Origin: Castellaniella sp049673105
GTDB lineage: Bacteria; Pseudomonadota; Gammaproteobacteria; Burkholderiales; Burkholderiaceae_B
Direction: 5' to 3'
NCBI RefSeq assembly: GCF_049673105.1
Contig: NZ_JBATXG010000025.1
Span: 143,350 to 207,349 of the forward strand
Length of the DNA stretch: 64,000 nucleotides
The notes below the pieces were generated by a model. The model was given only the letters and a program-made list of their open reading frames with translations, was not told the origin of the DNA and ran no database searches. Both the position numbers and the translations under genes were made by a program. The first letter of the stretch is position 1. Each line of letters starts with the position of its first letter. Shown in pieces: positions 53,935 through 63,924 of this stretch.

Positions 53935-54067
53935 GCGTGGCGAGCGGGATGAATGCTCCAATGAAGTCATCCAAGCTCTTGGTCAATACCGGCAAGGCAA
54001 GGCACGACCCGCCCCGACCTTGATCAAGAAAACGATGTTTATCACCCCCATGTATCAACGGAGCCTC

Positions 54068-55231
54068 ATGATGGAACGACGTGCATTTTTGAAAAACGCT
54101 GGCATTGGAGCAGTATCAGGTTCTCTGGCCATGGCAGCGGTGGCATCTCCCGCCTCAGCCAAGGAAAAAGCGGCTGCTGGCCTGACGCCCCCCCCCACCA
54201 CGTCCTACACGCCGGAACAAATCGCCAAGCTGCCGCGCGTCAAGGTTGACCTCGTCGCCCCGCCCTTTGTGCACGCCCACGACCAGATCGCCAAGGGCGG
54301 CCCCAAAGTCATCCAGTTCCGCTTCGTCATCGAAGAAAAAGAAGTGGTCGTCGACGACAACGGCACCAAGATGTGGGCCATGACGTTCAACGGCACCATC
54401 CCCGCCCCCACCATGGTCGTGCACCAGAACGACTACGTCGAACTGACCCTGGTGAACCCGGCCAGCAACGCCCTGGAACACAACATCGACTTCCACGCCT
54501 CGACCGGCGCTCTGGGCGGCGCAGGCCTGACCAAGGTCGCACCGGGCCAGGAAGTGGTGCTGCGCTTCAAGGCGGACCGTGTCGGCGCATTCATTTTCCA
54601 CTGCGCCCCGGAAGGCATGGTGCCCTGGCACGTGGTGACTGGCATGAACGGCACGCTGCTGGTTCTGCCGCGCGACGGTCTGAAGGACGCCTACGGCAAC
54701 GTGCTGCACTACGATCGCATCTACACGATCGGCGAGCATGATCTGTACGTCCCCAAGGACGAGAACGGCAACTACAAGACGTACGGCACCGCGCTGGAAA
54801 GCTACGGCGATACGACCACGACGATGCGCGGCCTGATTCCGTCGCACGTGGTGTTCAACGGCAAGGTCGGCTCGCTGACTGGCGACAACGCCATGAAGGC
54901 CAAGGTCGGCGAAACCGTGCTGTTTGTCCACGGCCAGTGCAACCGCGACACGCGTCCGCACCTGATCGGCGGTCACGCAGACTGGTTCTGGCCCCTGGGC
55001 AAGTTCGCCAACACGCCCCTGCGCGATATCGAAACCTGGTTCATCCCGGGCGGCGCATCGGCGGCTGCTATCTACACCTTCAAGCAGCCTGGCGTGTATG
55101 CCTATGTGAACCACAACCTGATCGAAGCCTTCGAGCTGGGTGCGGCGGGTCACGTCGTGGTTGAAGGCGAGTGGGATCACGACCTGATGACTCAGGTGTC
55201 TCCCCCGGGCCCCATCAAAAGCAAGGGCTGA
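54068..55231 (+). CDS. nirK: Copper-containing nitrite reductase (NO-forming)
   Basis: A 387-residue two-cupredoxin enzyme from ATG 54068 (GGAG five bases upstream). It has a twin-arginine signal (ERRAFLKNAG, then AMAAVASPASA). Type 1 Cu ligands are the first His of EHNIDFH, Cys in FHCAPEGM, His in PWHVV and Met in TGMNG. Type 2 Cu ligands are the second His of EHNIDFH, His in FIFHC, and His in RPHLIGGHADW. The catalytic Asp (NIDFH) and His (IPSHVV) are present. It reduces nitrite to nitric oxide in the periplasm during denitrification. No other denitrification gene (nirV, nor, nos) is in the window. Confidence 0.97.
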   Translation: MMERRAFLKNAGIGAVSGSLAMAAVASPASAKEKAAAGLTPPPTTSYTPEQIAKLPRVKVDLVAPPFVHAHDQIAKGGPKVIQFRFVIEEKEVVVDDNGTKMWAMTFNGTIPAPTMVVHQNDYVELTLVNPASNALEHNIDFHASTGALGGAGLTKVAPGQEVVLRFKADRVGAFIFHCAPEGMVPWHVVTGMNGTLLVLPRDGLKDAYGNVLHYDRIYTIGEHDLYVPKDENGNYKTYGTALESYGDTTTTMRGLIPSHVVFNGKVGSLTGDNAMKAKVGETVLFVHGQCNRDTRPHLIGGHADWFWPLGKFANTPLRDIETWFIPGGASAAAIYTFKQPGVYAYVNHNLIEAFELGAAGHVVVEGEWDHDLMTQVSPPGPIKSKG

Positions 55232-55258
55232 TCGTCCGATCGCCAGATAGGGAGTTCC

Positions 55259-55290
55259 AGGGCGGCAACCTCCGGGTTGCCGCCCTTTTT
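55259..55290 (+). terminator. Intrinsic terminator of nirK
   Basis: A perfect 12-bp stem, AGGGCGGCAACC / GGTTGCCGCCCT with loop TCCG, followed by TTTTT, lies 27 bases after the nirK stop. It separates nirK from the convergent livM. Confidence 0.92.
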
Positions 55291-55309
55291 GTCTGCGTAT
55301 TCCGAACGG

Positions 55310-56515
55310 TCAGTCCTCGGGCGCGTCTTTCAGGAACCGGGACACGCGCTTTTTTTCGGGCAGAATGCCCTGCGGCCGAAACAGCACGATGAGCGCCAGC
55401 AGCAAGCCCACGAAAGCCCAACGCAGAAAGGCCATGCGGGACGCCACGTCGGGGGCGACCCCCTGCAAGGCAACCTGCAGGTAATCGGTGACGAATCCGG
55501 TACCGCTCCAGACGGCCCAGATCACAAAGGACCCCAGGATGGCCCCCTTGTTGTTGCCGCTGCCCCCCAGCATCAACATCACCCAGACCAGGAAGGTGGC
55601 GAACAAGGGCTTGAAGTGGCTGTAGTCGATGGTCACCATATAGGGCGCATACAAGGCGCCCGCCACACCGATGACGATGGCGCCCAGCACGAATGACTGC
55701 ACCCGCAGAGATTTCACATGCTTGCCGTTCATGGCGGCGGAATCTTCCTCGTCGCGCACGGCGCGCAGCGCGCGTCCCCAGGGGGATCTCACCATGGCCT
55801 CGAGCACGGCGTACACCACCGCCAGGCACAGAGCGACAATCACCAGATACAGATAGCTGTAGTCCCTAGGCTGCAGGGCCGACAAGGCCTCGCCCACGGC
55901 GGCGGGCAGCCAGCTGCAACCTTCCGCATCGAACACGCAGCTCAGGGGCTGTGTAATGCCCGACAGCGGCTGCGGCCCATTGGCCAGCCAGCGCTCGTTC
56001 TGGAAGATCAGGCGGATGATCTCGGCGATCCCCAGGGTGGCAATGGCCAGGAAATCGGCGCGCAGATGCAAAATGGGCTGAGCGATCAGATAGCCCACCG
56101 CGCCCGCTACGATCCCTGCCGCGACCACGCCCACCAAAAAGGGAGCCTCGAGCCCGAACCACTGCTGCGCATAGGCGGCCATCGCCCCTGCGGGCGGCGA
56201 CATGACGAACAACGCCATGGTGAACGCCCCCACGGCGAAAAATCCGGCGATCCCGAAATTCAGATGGCCGTTATATCCCCACTGGGCATTCAGGCCCAGC
56301 GACAGGATGGAGTAAATCATGGCCATGATGCTGAACGACACCAGGTAATCCATGATGCCCGGCAACCACTCTGCAATGCCGAACGCCAGTACGCAGCCCA
56401 GCACCAGCGCCGCCGGCAACCGCGTCGGCCAGCGCCAGCGGGAAAACAGCAGGCTTCCCAGCAAAAAGGCAGGAACCAGCAGGAAGCAGGCTTTCAACAG
56501 ATGCGCAGAATCCAT
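55310..56515 (-). CDS. livM: Branched-chain amino acid-type ABC transporter permease (LivM family)
   Basis: A 401-residue permease with about ten membrane segments. It has SLGLNAQWGYNGHLNFGIAGFFAVGAFT (about 72-99) and the EAA-like block RAVRDEEDSAAMNGKHVKSLRVQSFVLGA, both LivM landmarks. It pairs with LivH to form the channel for a periplasmic binding protein. The gene is last in livGFHM (minus strand). The binding protein gene is not in this operon; the nearest candidate is at 52428. Confidence 0.93.
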   Translation of the reverse strand: MDSAHLLKACFLLVPAFLLGSLLFSRWRWPTRLPAALVLGCVLAFGIAEWLPGIMDYLVSFSIMAMIYSILSLGLNAQWGYNGHLNFGIAGFFAVGAFTMALFVMSPPAGAMAAYAQQWFGLEAPFLVGVVAAGIVAGAVGYLIAQPILHLRADFLAIATLGIAEIIRLIFQNERWLANGPQPLSGITQPLSCVFDAEGCSWLPAAVGEALSALQPRDYSYLYLVIVALCLAVVYAVLEAMVRSPWGRALRAVRDEEDSAAMNGKHVKSLRVQSFVLGAIVIGVAGALYAPYMVTIDYSHFKPLFATFLVWVMLMLGGSGNNKGAILGSFVIWAVWSGTGFVTDYLQVALQGVAPDVASRMAFLRWAFVGLLLALIVLFRPQGILPEKKRVSRFLKDAPED

Positions 56516-56526
56516 GATGCATGCTC

Positions 56527-57600
56527 CTAGCGTTGGGCGAACAGGCCCTGAGGCCGCATCAGCAGCACCAGCACCATCAGCACAAAAGCGACCGCCGGAC
56601 CATAGGCCGGATTCAGGAAAGCGGAAGTCAGCTGCATCGCCACCCCGATGATGACGGCGCCCACCAGCGCCCCCCAGGCGCTGCCGATCCCGCCCATGAT
56701 GACCGCGGCGAACAGCGGCAGCAGCAGGACAAAGCCCATATCCGGCCGCATTTGCGACGCCAACCCATACATGACCCCGCCGACGGCGGCCAAGGCGGCC
56801 CCGATGGCCCAGGTCCAGGCGATCACCTGTTCGGTGTTGATGCCGCGCACCTGGGCCAGATCGGGATTGTCCGCAGTCGCGCGCATGGCCTTGCCAATGC
56901 GCGTACGCGTCAACATCCAGTACAGCAACACCACCAGGATCAGCGCCAGCGCAAAGACGAACAACTGGTCGGCCTGCAGTCGCAACCCCAGGGGCAAGGA
57001 CAGGGCCGGGTTGGTGCGTCCTGAATAGTAGAAGTGGAAATCAGACCCCCAGACCAGATAGACGATGCCGCGCAGCAGAAATTCCATGCCCAGCGACGCC
57101 ATCGCCAGCAGGACCAGCGGCGACTGGTGCTTACGCAAGGGGCGGTACAACACGCGGTCGATCACGATGGCGACAATGGCGGTGACGACCGCGGCCAGCA
57201 GTATCCCGACCAACAGTTCCCAGCCAAAGGAAAACCGCCAGATTGGATTGGACTGCGGCAGGACCAGCACCATTCCGTAGGTGACGTAGGCTCCCAGGGT
57301 CAGGAACTCTCCGTGGGCGAAGTTGGGAAATTTCAGGACTCCGTAACACAGCGTCAGTCCGATCCCCCCTAAAGCGATGATCCCGCCCAGCATCACCCCC
57401 CATGCCGTCAAGGACAGCATTTCCTGGGCGCTGGTGCCCGAGAGCCAGCCGGCGATCCACATACCCGCCAGGACCAGCGCCAGAACGCCCCCAACGAAAC
57501 GGCTACTACGCGCGCCGCCGGAATCGCGCACGTCGACCGCGGCGGATTCGGCATTTTCCGGGGGCAGGCCCGATGCCGCAGATTGTGCTGTCTCAGCCAT
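56527..57600 (-). CDS. livH: Branched-chain amino acid-type ABC transporter permease (LivH family)
   Basis: A 357-residue permease. GGIIALGGIGLTLCYGVLKFPNFAHGEFLTLGAYV and AMRATADNPDLAQVRGINTEQVIAWTW are LivH signatures. It is longer than usual (~290-310) because of a ~45-residue hydrophilic Ala/Glu-rich N-terminus and one extra membrane segment (about 36-55). It lies 11 bases upstream of livM. Confidence 0.93.
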   Translation of the reverse strand: MAETAQSAASGLPPENAESAAVDVRDSGGARSSRFVGGVLALVLAGMWIAGWLSGTSAQEMLSLTAWGVMLGGIIALGGIGLTLCYGVLKFPNFAHGEFLTLGAYVTYGMVLVLPQSNPIWRFSFGWELLVGILLAAVVTAIVAIVIDRVLYRPLRKHQSPLVLLAMASLGMEFLLRGIVYLVWGSDFHFYYSGRTNPALSLPLGLRLQADQLFVFALALILVVLLYWMLTRTRIGKAMRATADNPDLAQVRGINTEQVIAWTWAIGAALAAVGGVMYGLASQMRPDMGFVLLLPLFAAVIMGGIGSAWGALVGAVIIGVAMQLTSAFLNPAYGPAVAFVLMVLVLLMRPQGLFAQR

Positions 57601-57604
57601 CGGA

Positions 57605-58312
57605 TCACCCTCCTAGATAGAGACGCCCGACATTGGGATCGTCGAGCAAATCCTGACCCGTCCCCTCGTGGCGGTTCTCGCCATTGGCCAGCACGTAACC
57701 ACGATGCGCCATGCTCAGGGACTGCCGGGCATTTTGTTCGACCATCAGCACCCCGATGCCGGCCTCGTTGATGCGCGCGATGCGTTCGAAGATCTCGTCG
57801 ACCAGTTTTGGCGACAAGGCCGCAGTGGGTTCGTCGAGCAGCAGCAGTTTGGGATTCATCATCAGGGCGCTGCCCATCGCCACCATTTGTCTTTCACCGC
57901 CCGACATCTTGCCGGCCAGCTGTCGCCGGCGCTGCCGCAGCTTCGGAAACATGTCATAGACACGGTCTTTGTGCGGACTGAGATCGATCGCTCCCAGGGG
58001 AAACGCCCCCATTTCCAGGTTTTCCTCCACGGTCAGCGACGTGAATACGTTGGCGACCTGGGGGACGTAGCACATGCCCAGACGCACGATCCGGTGCGGC
58101 GCCACCTGGGTGATGTCATGGCCGTCAAAATGGATCGAGCCCTGGCGCGGATGCAGCAGGCCGAACACGGTTTTCATCAAGGTGGATTTTCCAGCCCCGT
58201 TGGGACCGATGATGGAGACCACTTCATCCGCCTCGACGACCAGCGACAAGCCGCGCAGGATCTCGGTATCCCCGTATCCTGCCGTGACGGAATCAACCTG
58301 CAGCAGCGGCAT
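57605..58312 (-). CDS. livF: Branched-chain amino acid-type ABC transporter ATPase (LivF family)
   Basis: A 235-residue ATPase: Walker A GPNGAGKST, signature MSGGERQMV and Walker B LLLLDEPTAALSP, the last typical of LivF. It partners LivG. Start ATG 58312 lies 20 bases inside the livG 3' end; GGAGGG precedes it. Confidence 0.94.
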   Translation of the reverse strand: MPLLQVDSVTAGYGDTEILRGLSLVVEADEVVSIIGPNGAGKSTLMKTVFGLLHPRQGSIHFDGHDITQVAPHRIVRLGMCYVPQVANVFTSLTVEENLEMGAFPLGAIDLSPHKDRVYDMFPKLRQRRRQLAGKMSGGERQMVAMGSALMMNPKLLLLDEPTAALSPKLVDEIFERIARINEAGIGVLMVEQNARQSLSMAHRGYVLANGENRHEGTGQDLLDDPNVGRLYLGG

Positions 58313-59123
58313 ATTGCCCTCCTAGGTAGGCTTCCAGCACCGCCTGGTTGCTGCGCACAGAGGCGGGATCGCCTTCGGCGAGCTTGCGGCCTTCGCTCAT
58401 GACGACCACCGGGTCGCAGAGGTTCATGACCATGTTCATGTCATGCTCGATCAGCAGGAACGTGATGCCGCGATCCTTGGACAAGAACTGGATGTTGGCA
58501 ACAATGCTTTGCAGCAAGGTACGGTTGACCCCTGCGGCAGGCTCGTCCAGCAAAATGATCTGCGGGTCCGCCATCAGCATCCGCCCCATTTCCAGCAGCT
58601 TTTTCTGGCCGCCGGACAGATTGGCCGCGTATTCATGCTGCACATGGGTCAGCTGCAGGTATTCCAGCACTTCGCGCGCCTTGTGCAGATGGCGCGATTC
58701 TTCCGCCTGCACCTGCCCTGGACGGAAGATCGCATTCCACCAGTGTTCGCCGGACTGAGACGGCGGCACCAGCAGCAGGTTTTCCAGCACGCTCATGGTG
58801 CCGTGTTCACGGGGGATCTGAAAGGTGCGGCATAGGCCGCGGGCGAAGATCTGATCGGGACGCAGGTGGCCGATATCCTGCCCATCGAGCAAGATGCGCC
58901 CCGAATCGGGCGGAATAAAACCAGTGATCAGGTTGAAGACGGTGGTCTTGCCGGCGCCGTTGGGGCCGATCAGCCCGGTGATGGTGCCTCGTTCAACCTG
59001 GAATGAACAATGATCCACGGCCCGCAGGCCGCCAAAGCTTTTCGCCAGATCACGGACCTCGAGCAATGGCCGCTGCTGCTGGTCGTCCGCCCCCGACAGG
59101 GAAGCTGCTGTCGAATCTGTCAC
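58293..59123 (-). CDS. livG: Branched-chain amino acid-type ABC transporter ATPase (LivG family)
   Basis: A 276-residue ATPase starting at GTG 59123 with CAGGAGA six bases upstream; the long frame beyond it reaches RNase P RNA and is rejected. Walker A GPNGAGKTT, signature LSGGQKKLLEMGR and the LivG-typical C-terminus (EGRKLAEGDPASVRSNQAVLEAYLGG). First gene of the operon. Its 165-bp upstream gap follows the rnpB 3' end. Confidence 0.94.
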   Translation of the reverse strand: MTDSTAASLSGADDQQQRPLLEVRDLAKSFGGLRAVDHCSFQVERGTITGLIGPNGAGKTTVFNLITGFIPPDSGRILLDGQDIGHLRPDQIFARGLCRTFQIPREHGTMSVLENLLLVPPSQSGEHWWNAIFRPGQVQAEESRHLHKAREVLEYLQLTHVQHEYAANLSGGQKKLLEMGRMLMADPQIILLDEPAAGVNRTLLQSIVANIQFLSKDRGITFLLIEHDMNMVMNLCDPVVVMSEGRKLAEGDPASVRSNQAVLEAYLGGQYAAAAG

Positions 59124-59288
59124 CGATGTCTCCTGCTGGATTTCCGCATAAGGAATCCGGCCGGCGTACCTGGCGCATGCATGCCGCACAGGCCGTCGGT
59201 TCGAAAGGTGATTCAGGGTATCACAGCAGGCGCAGGGGCCGTATGCGCATAATTCCCTAGAAGAACTCGAAAAACCAGAAGAAATTGC

Positions 59289-59685
59289 GGAACAGATCTG
59301 TAGGCCGGATTTTGTACGCCGGGTCGCCCCGGCGGGCAATCATTCCTCTGGGCAGGCCATTGCTGGACTGCTCTAGCCATCTACCCGCATGCTCGGGCGG
59401 GCCGCCCTGTCGGCACGAAGCCGGCGCATGCCTATTTGATGTTGCTCCCGATAGAGGTTGCCGCGTTTCACCCTGCCACGCCCTGGCGGACTAGCCGCCA
59501 GGCAGTACGGAGTGGCCGTACCGGAGTGCCGCGTTCAAGCGACACCCGCGTGACAGACTCGTCTCTGTGGCCCTAGTCCTCGGCTTGCCCCGTGGGGGTT
59601 GCCGGACGGCTGTTAGCCGCTATCGCGCCCGATGGAGTCCGGACCTTCCTCGATGCCTAGACACCGCGATTGCCCGATCTGCCCC
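59289..59685 (-). ncRNA. rnpB: RNase P RNA (bacterial class A)
   Basis: A ~397-nt RNA on the minus strand. P1 is complete: GGGGCAGATC at the 5' end pairs with GATCTGTTCC at the 3' end (two G-U pairs). The conserved core is visible: GAGGAAGGTCCGGACTCCAT at about 59623-59642, CACAGAGACGAG, AGGGTGAAACG, GGAGCAACATCAAATAGGC and the terminal AATGATTG. It is the catalytic subunit that trims tRNA 5' leaders. Confidence 0.95.
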
Positions 59686-59693
59686 GCACCGGC

Positions 59694-59699
59694 ATTGTA
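59694..59699 (-). promoter_or_regulatory. -10 box of rnpB
   Basis: Minus-strand TACAAT predicts a start at about 59687, within two bases of the 5' end deduced from helix P1. The discriminator (GCCGGTGC) is G+C-rich, as in stringently controlled stable RNA promoters. No clear -35 is visible. Confidence 0.55.
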
Positions 59700-59847
59700 C
59701 GGCAAGCCCGGCCACGGCAGCGCGCCGCCGCTCGCCCAGGCAGCAGCCGCACCAAACTGCGACAATAGGGTTTGGCGGTCGGCGATGCGACCCTAGCGCG
59801 GTCGCCCCCGCCCCGACTCCGATTCCCCCGACGCACGCATTGATTCC

Positions 59848-61692
<1,845 letters not shown>

Positions 61693-61747
61693 GACCCATC
61701 AGACGAAATAGCCCCGATGGGGCCGCTCGCCGACAACCGTCCTGCGC

Positions 61748-62887
61748 TTATTCGGCCCGCAGACGCCACGCCAGGGATTCGCCGGCTGCCAAAGGCACGA
61801 CCTCGGCATCGGCCAAGGGCAAGCTCGCGGGAATCTGTTCCGGCACCTGCTCCAGCGTCAGGGTGCCGGCATTGGGGGGCAGCCCATAGAAGGCCGGTCC
61901 GTTCAGGCTGGCAAAGGCCTCCAGCCGATCCAGGCGTCCGGCGGCATCAAAGGCCGACACATACAGCGCCATCGCATGGCGGGCGGTATAACAGCCTGCG
62001 CAACCGCAATCCTGCTCCTTGGCCCCTTTGGCATGCGGCGCGCTGTCAGTCCCCAGGAAGAACCGCGCCTCGCCGCTGGTGGCCGCATCCAGCAACGCCA
62101 GGCGATGACGTTCGCGCTTGAGCACCGGCAGACAATACCAATGCGGGCGTAAACCGCCCTTGAACAAGGCATTGCGGTTGTACAACAGATGGTGGGCGGT
62201 GATCGTCGCCGCCACGGGGCCGGGGGCCTCGCGCACATAGGCCACCCCTTCCGCCGTCGTCAGGTGTTCAAAGACGACCTTCAGCGCCGGATAGGCTTGG
62301 CGCAGCGGCAGCATCACCCGATCGATGAACACCGCTTCACGGTCGAACAGATCGACCTCGGGATCGGTCACCTCGCCGTGCACCAGCAAAGGCATCCCGC
62401 AGTCCTGCATGGCGTCCAAGGTCGCCCGGCAATGCCTCAGCAAATCAGTCACCCCCGCATCCGAATGCGTGGTCGCACCGGCAGGATAGAGCTTCACGCC
62501 GTGAACCAGCCCCGAGTCCTTGGCGCGGCGAATTTCGTCCGGCGCCGTTCTATCGGTCAGGTACAGAGTCATCAGGGGCTCGAAGCTGCCCGCCGGCGCG
62601 CCCGCCTGACGCAAGGCAGCCAAGATCCGATCCCGATAGGCCTGGGCGTCTGCCGTCGTCAGCACCGGGGGCTTCAGATTGGGCATGATGATGGCGCGAC
62701 CGAACTGCCGGGCGGAATCCAGGATCACGCTTTGCAGCACAGCGCCGTCGCGCAAATGCAGATGCCAGTCGTCAGGGCGCACGAGCGTGACGGTCCGTGG
62801 CTCCCGCCCCAGGGACTGCGCGACGCCTCTTGGCATGCCATTCGGGGCGCCGGATTGATCGTTGGATGGAAGCTTCTCTTGAGTCAC
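61748..62887 (-). CDS. pyrC: Dihydroorotase (class II)
   Basis: About 379 residues from GTG 62887 with AAGGA seven bases upstream; a TTG two codons earlier and an ATG at 62836 are alternatives. Zinc site: HLHLRDG (about 42-48), GVKLYPAGATT (carbamylated Lys), LVHGEV, FEHLTT and GTDSAPH. It closes carbamoyl-aspartate to dihydroorotate in pyrimidine synthesis. The ~20-residue N-terminal tail is longer than in E. coli PyrC (348). A T-rich stretch upstream (62895-62920) may include its promoter. Confidence 0.95.
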   Translation of the reverse strand: MTQEKLPSNDQSGAPNGMPRGVAQSLGREPRTVTLVRPDDWHLHLRDGAVLQSVILDSARQFGRAIIMPNLKPPVLTTADAQAYRDRILAALRQAGAPAGSFEPLMTLYLTDRTAPDEIRRAKDSGLVHGVKLYPAGATTHSDAGVTDLLRHCRATLDAMQDCGMPLLVHGEVTDPEVDLFDREAVFIDRVMLPLRQAYPALKVVFEHLTTAEGVAYVREAPGPVAATITAHHLLYNRNALFKGGLRPHWYCLPVLKRERHRLALLDAATSGEARFFLGTDSAPHAKGAKEQDCGCAGCYTARHAMALYVSAFDAAGRLDRLEAFASLNGPAFYGLPPNAGTLTLEQVPEQIPASLPLADAEVVPLAAGESLAWRLRAE

Positions 62888-62989
62888 AATCAATTCCTTA
62901 AATATTTTTCACTGCTTTGCTTTGTCTTTGAGGGAAACACGCGGTAAGCTTCGGGGGCTATTCACTCAATCAAGTAGGAGCCTGTATTC

Positions 62990-63262
62990 ATGGCAACCAC
63001 CGAAAAGTCCGTGCGCAAGCCCAATGCGGCTTTCATGAAACCCCTGACGCCCAGCGCCACCCTGGCTGCGGTCATCGGCAATGAAGCCGTTCCCCGCACC
63101 GAAGTGACCAAACGCATCTGGGACTACATCAAGAAGCACGACCTGCAAGACCCGGCAAACCGTCGCAACATCAACGCGGACGCCAAGCTGAAGCCCCTGT
63201 TCGGCAAGGATCAGGTATCGATGTTCGAACTGACCAAACTGGTCAGCCAACATCTGAAATAA
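62990..63262 (+). CDS. Stand-alone SWIB/MDM2 domain protein
   Basis: A 90-residue basic protein consisting of one SWIB domain (KPLTPSATLAAVIGNEAVPRTEVTKRIWDYIKKHDLQDP, then LKPLFGKDQVSMFELTKLVSQHL). TAGGAG precedes the ATG. In eukaryotes the domain is part of chromatin remodelling complexes; free-standing copies occur in chlamydiae and many betaproteobacteria, role unknown. A GGGTGAT/ATCACCC hairpin (about 63299-63319) lies after the stop. Confidence 0.93.
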   Translation: MATTEKSVRKPNAAFMKPLTPSATLAAVIGNEAVPRTEVTKRIWDYIKKHDLQDPANRRNINADAKLKPLFGKDQVSMFELTKLVSQHLK

Positions 63263-63352
63263 GCTGAATTCATGCCGGGCCCGCCAGGGCTTGGCGGCGG
63301 GTGATGTCGAGATCACCCGCGCCGCCGAATCGACGCTTGCCCCCAACCGGCT

Positions 63353-63721
63353 CTACAGGCCGGGCAGAGGGGTTTCCCCAGCGCAATGCGCCAGCCAGCC
63401 CTTGGCCAGGCGATAGATGATCCAGATCATCGCGATCACCCCGGTGACGAAGCCGATGAAGATCATGGCAGCGACGGCGCTTAGCGCCAGCCACAACAAG
63501 CCCCACCAGAACGTACGAATGATCCAGTCGATGTGGCCGGCATAGACCGTGCCCACCATATCACCGCGTTTGAGATAAGCCAGAACGACAGCGGCAATGG
63601 CTGCCGCGCCCAAAATTCCTGCGGATAGAATTCCCACCGCAAACAAGGCATACATCAGATGAATGAGCTGGCGTTGCGTCAGCCCCTTGTCGGTGTCTTG
63701 GGTATCTTCACCTTGTATCAT
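63353..63721 (-). CDS. Small membrane protein (DUF4870-like)
   Basis: A 122-residue protein with three hydrophobic segments (about 23-49, 68-90 and 88-106) and the arrangement QLIHLMYALFAVG ... AVVLAYLKRGD ... HIDWIIRTFWW, which resembles the DUF4870/Tic20-like group. Function unknown. AGGAGG lies just before the ATG. Located between the SWIB gene (convergent) and the rRNA operon. Confidence 0.82.
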   Translation of the reverse strand: MIQGEDTQDTDKGLTQRQLIHLMYALFAVGILSAGILGAAAIAAVVLAYLKRGDMVGTVYAGHIDWIIRTFWWGLLWLALSAVAAMIFIGFVTGVIAMIWIIYRLAKGWLAHCAGETPLPGL

Positions 63722-63786
63722 GAAACCTCCTGCTGTGGCACCGGCGCGCCGCTGTTCAAGTCGGTTTCATTCTAACTGTTTTTCTG

Positions 63787-63889
63787 AAAGACAAAGCCCC
63801 CACGCTGCGCAGCCTGCGTGCCGCTTGCTGCCCCCCGAGGGGGCGCTTTGGCGCTTGGGGCCGCCCGGTGCGCCAAAAGACAAAGCCCC
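63787..63889. repeat. Intergenic repeat element bounded by 14-bp direct repeats
   Basis: AAAGACAAAGCCCC occurs at 63787-63800 and again at 63876-63889. Between them are nested dyads: CACGC/GCGTG, GCCCCC-CGA-GGGGGC and GGCGC/GCGCC. Sequence of this style recurs between genes in Burkholderiales, often next to terminators. It could be a repetitive extragenic element or a duplicated terminator half. Confidence 0.55.
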
Positions 63890-63914
63890 TGCAGAGTGAT
63901 CTGCAGGGGCTTTG
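63881..63914 (-). terminator. Terminator of the rRNA operon
   Basis: A perfect 14-bp stem (CAAAGCCCCTGCAG / CTGCAGGGGCTTTG, loop AGTGAT), followed on the minus strand by TCTTTTGG. It lies 10 bases beyond the 5S rRNA 3' end. Confidence 0.88.
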
Positions 63915-63924
63915 CGGTATAAAA

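Noticed and set aside
54019..54028. CTTGATCAAG palindrome as a third FNR box before nirK
   Set aside because: It lacks the 4-bp spacer between half-sites and lies inside the transcribed leader, so it does not fit an FNR-family operator.
53912..54067. A 52-residue N-terminal extension of NirK
   Set aside because: It would place the FNR-type box inside the coding region; ATG 54068 has a ribosome site and starts a typical Tat signal.
59124..59339. A 72-residue N-terminal extension of LivG
   Set aside because: It would read into the RNase P RNA gene; GTG 59123 has a good ribosome site and gives the normal length.
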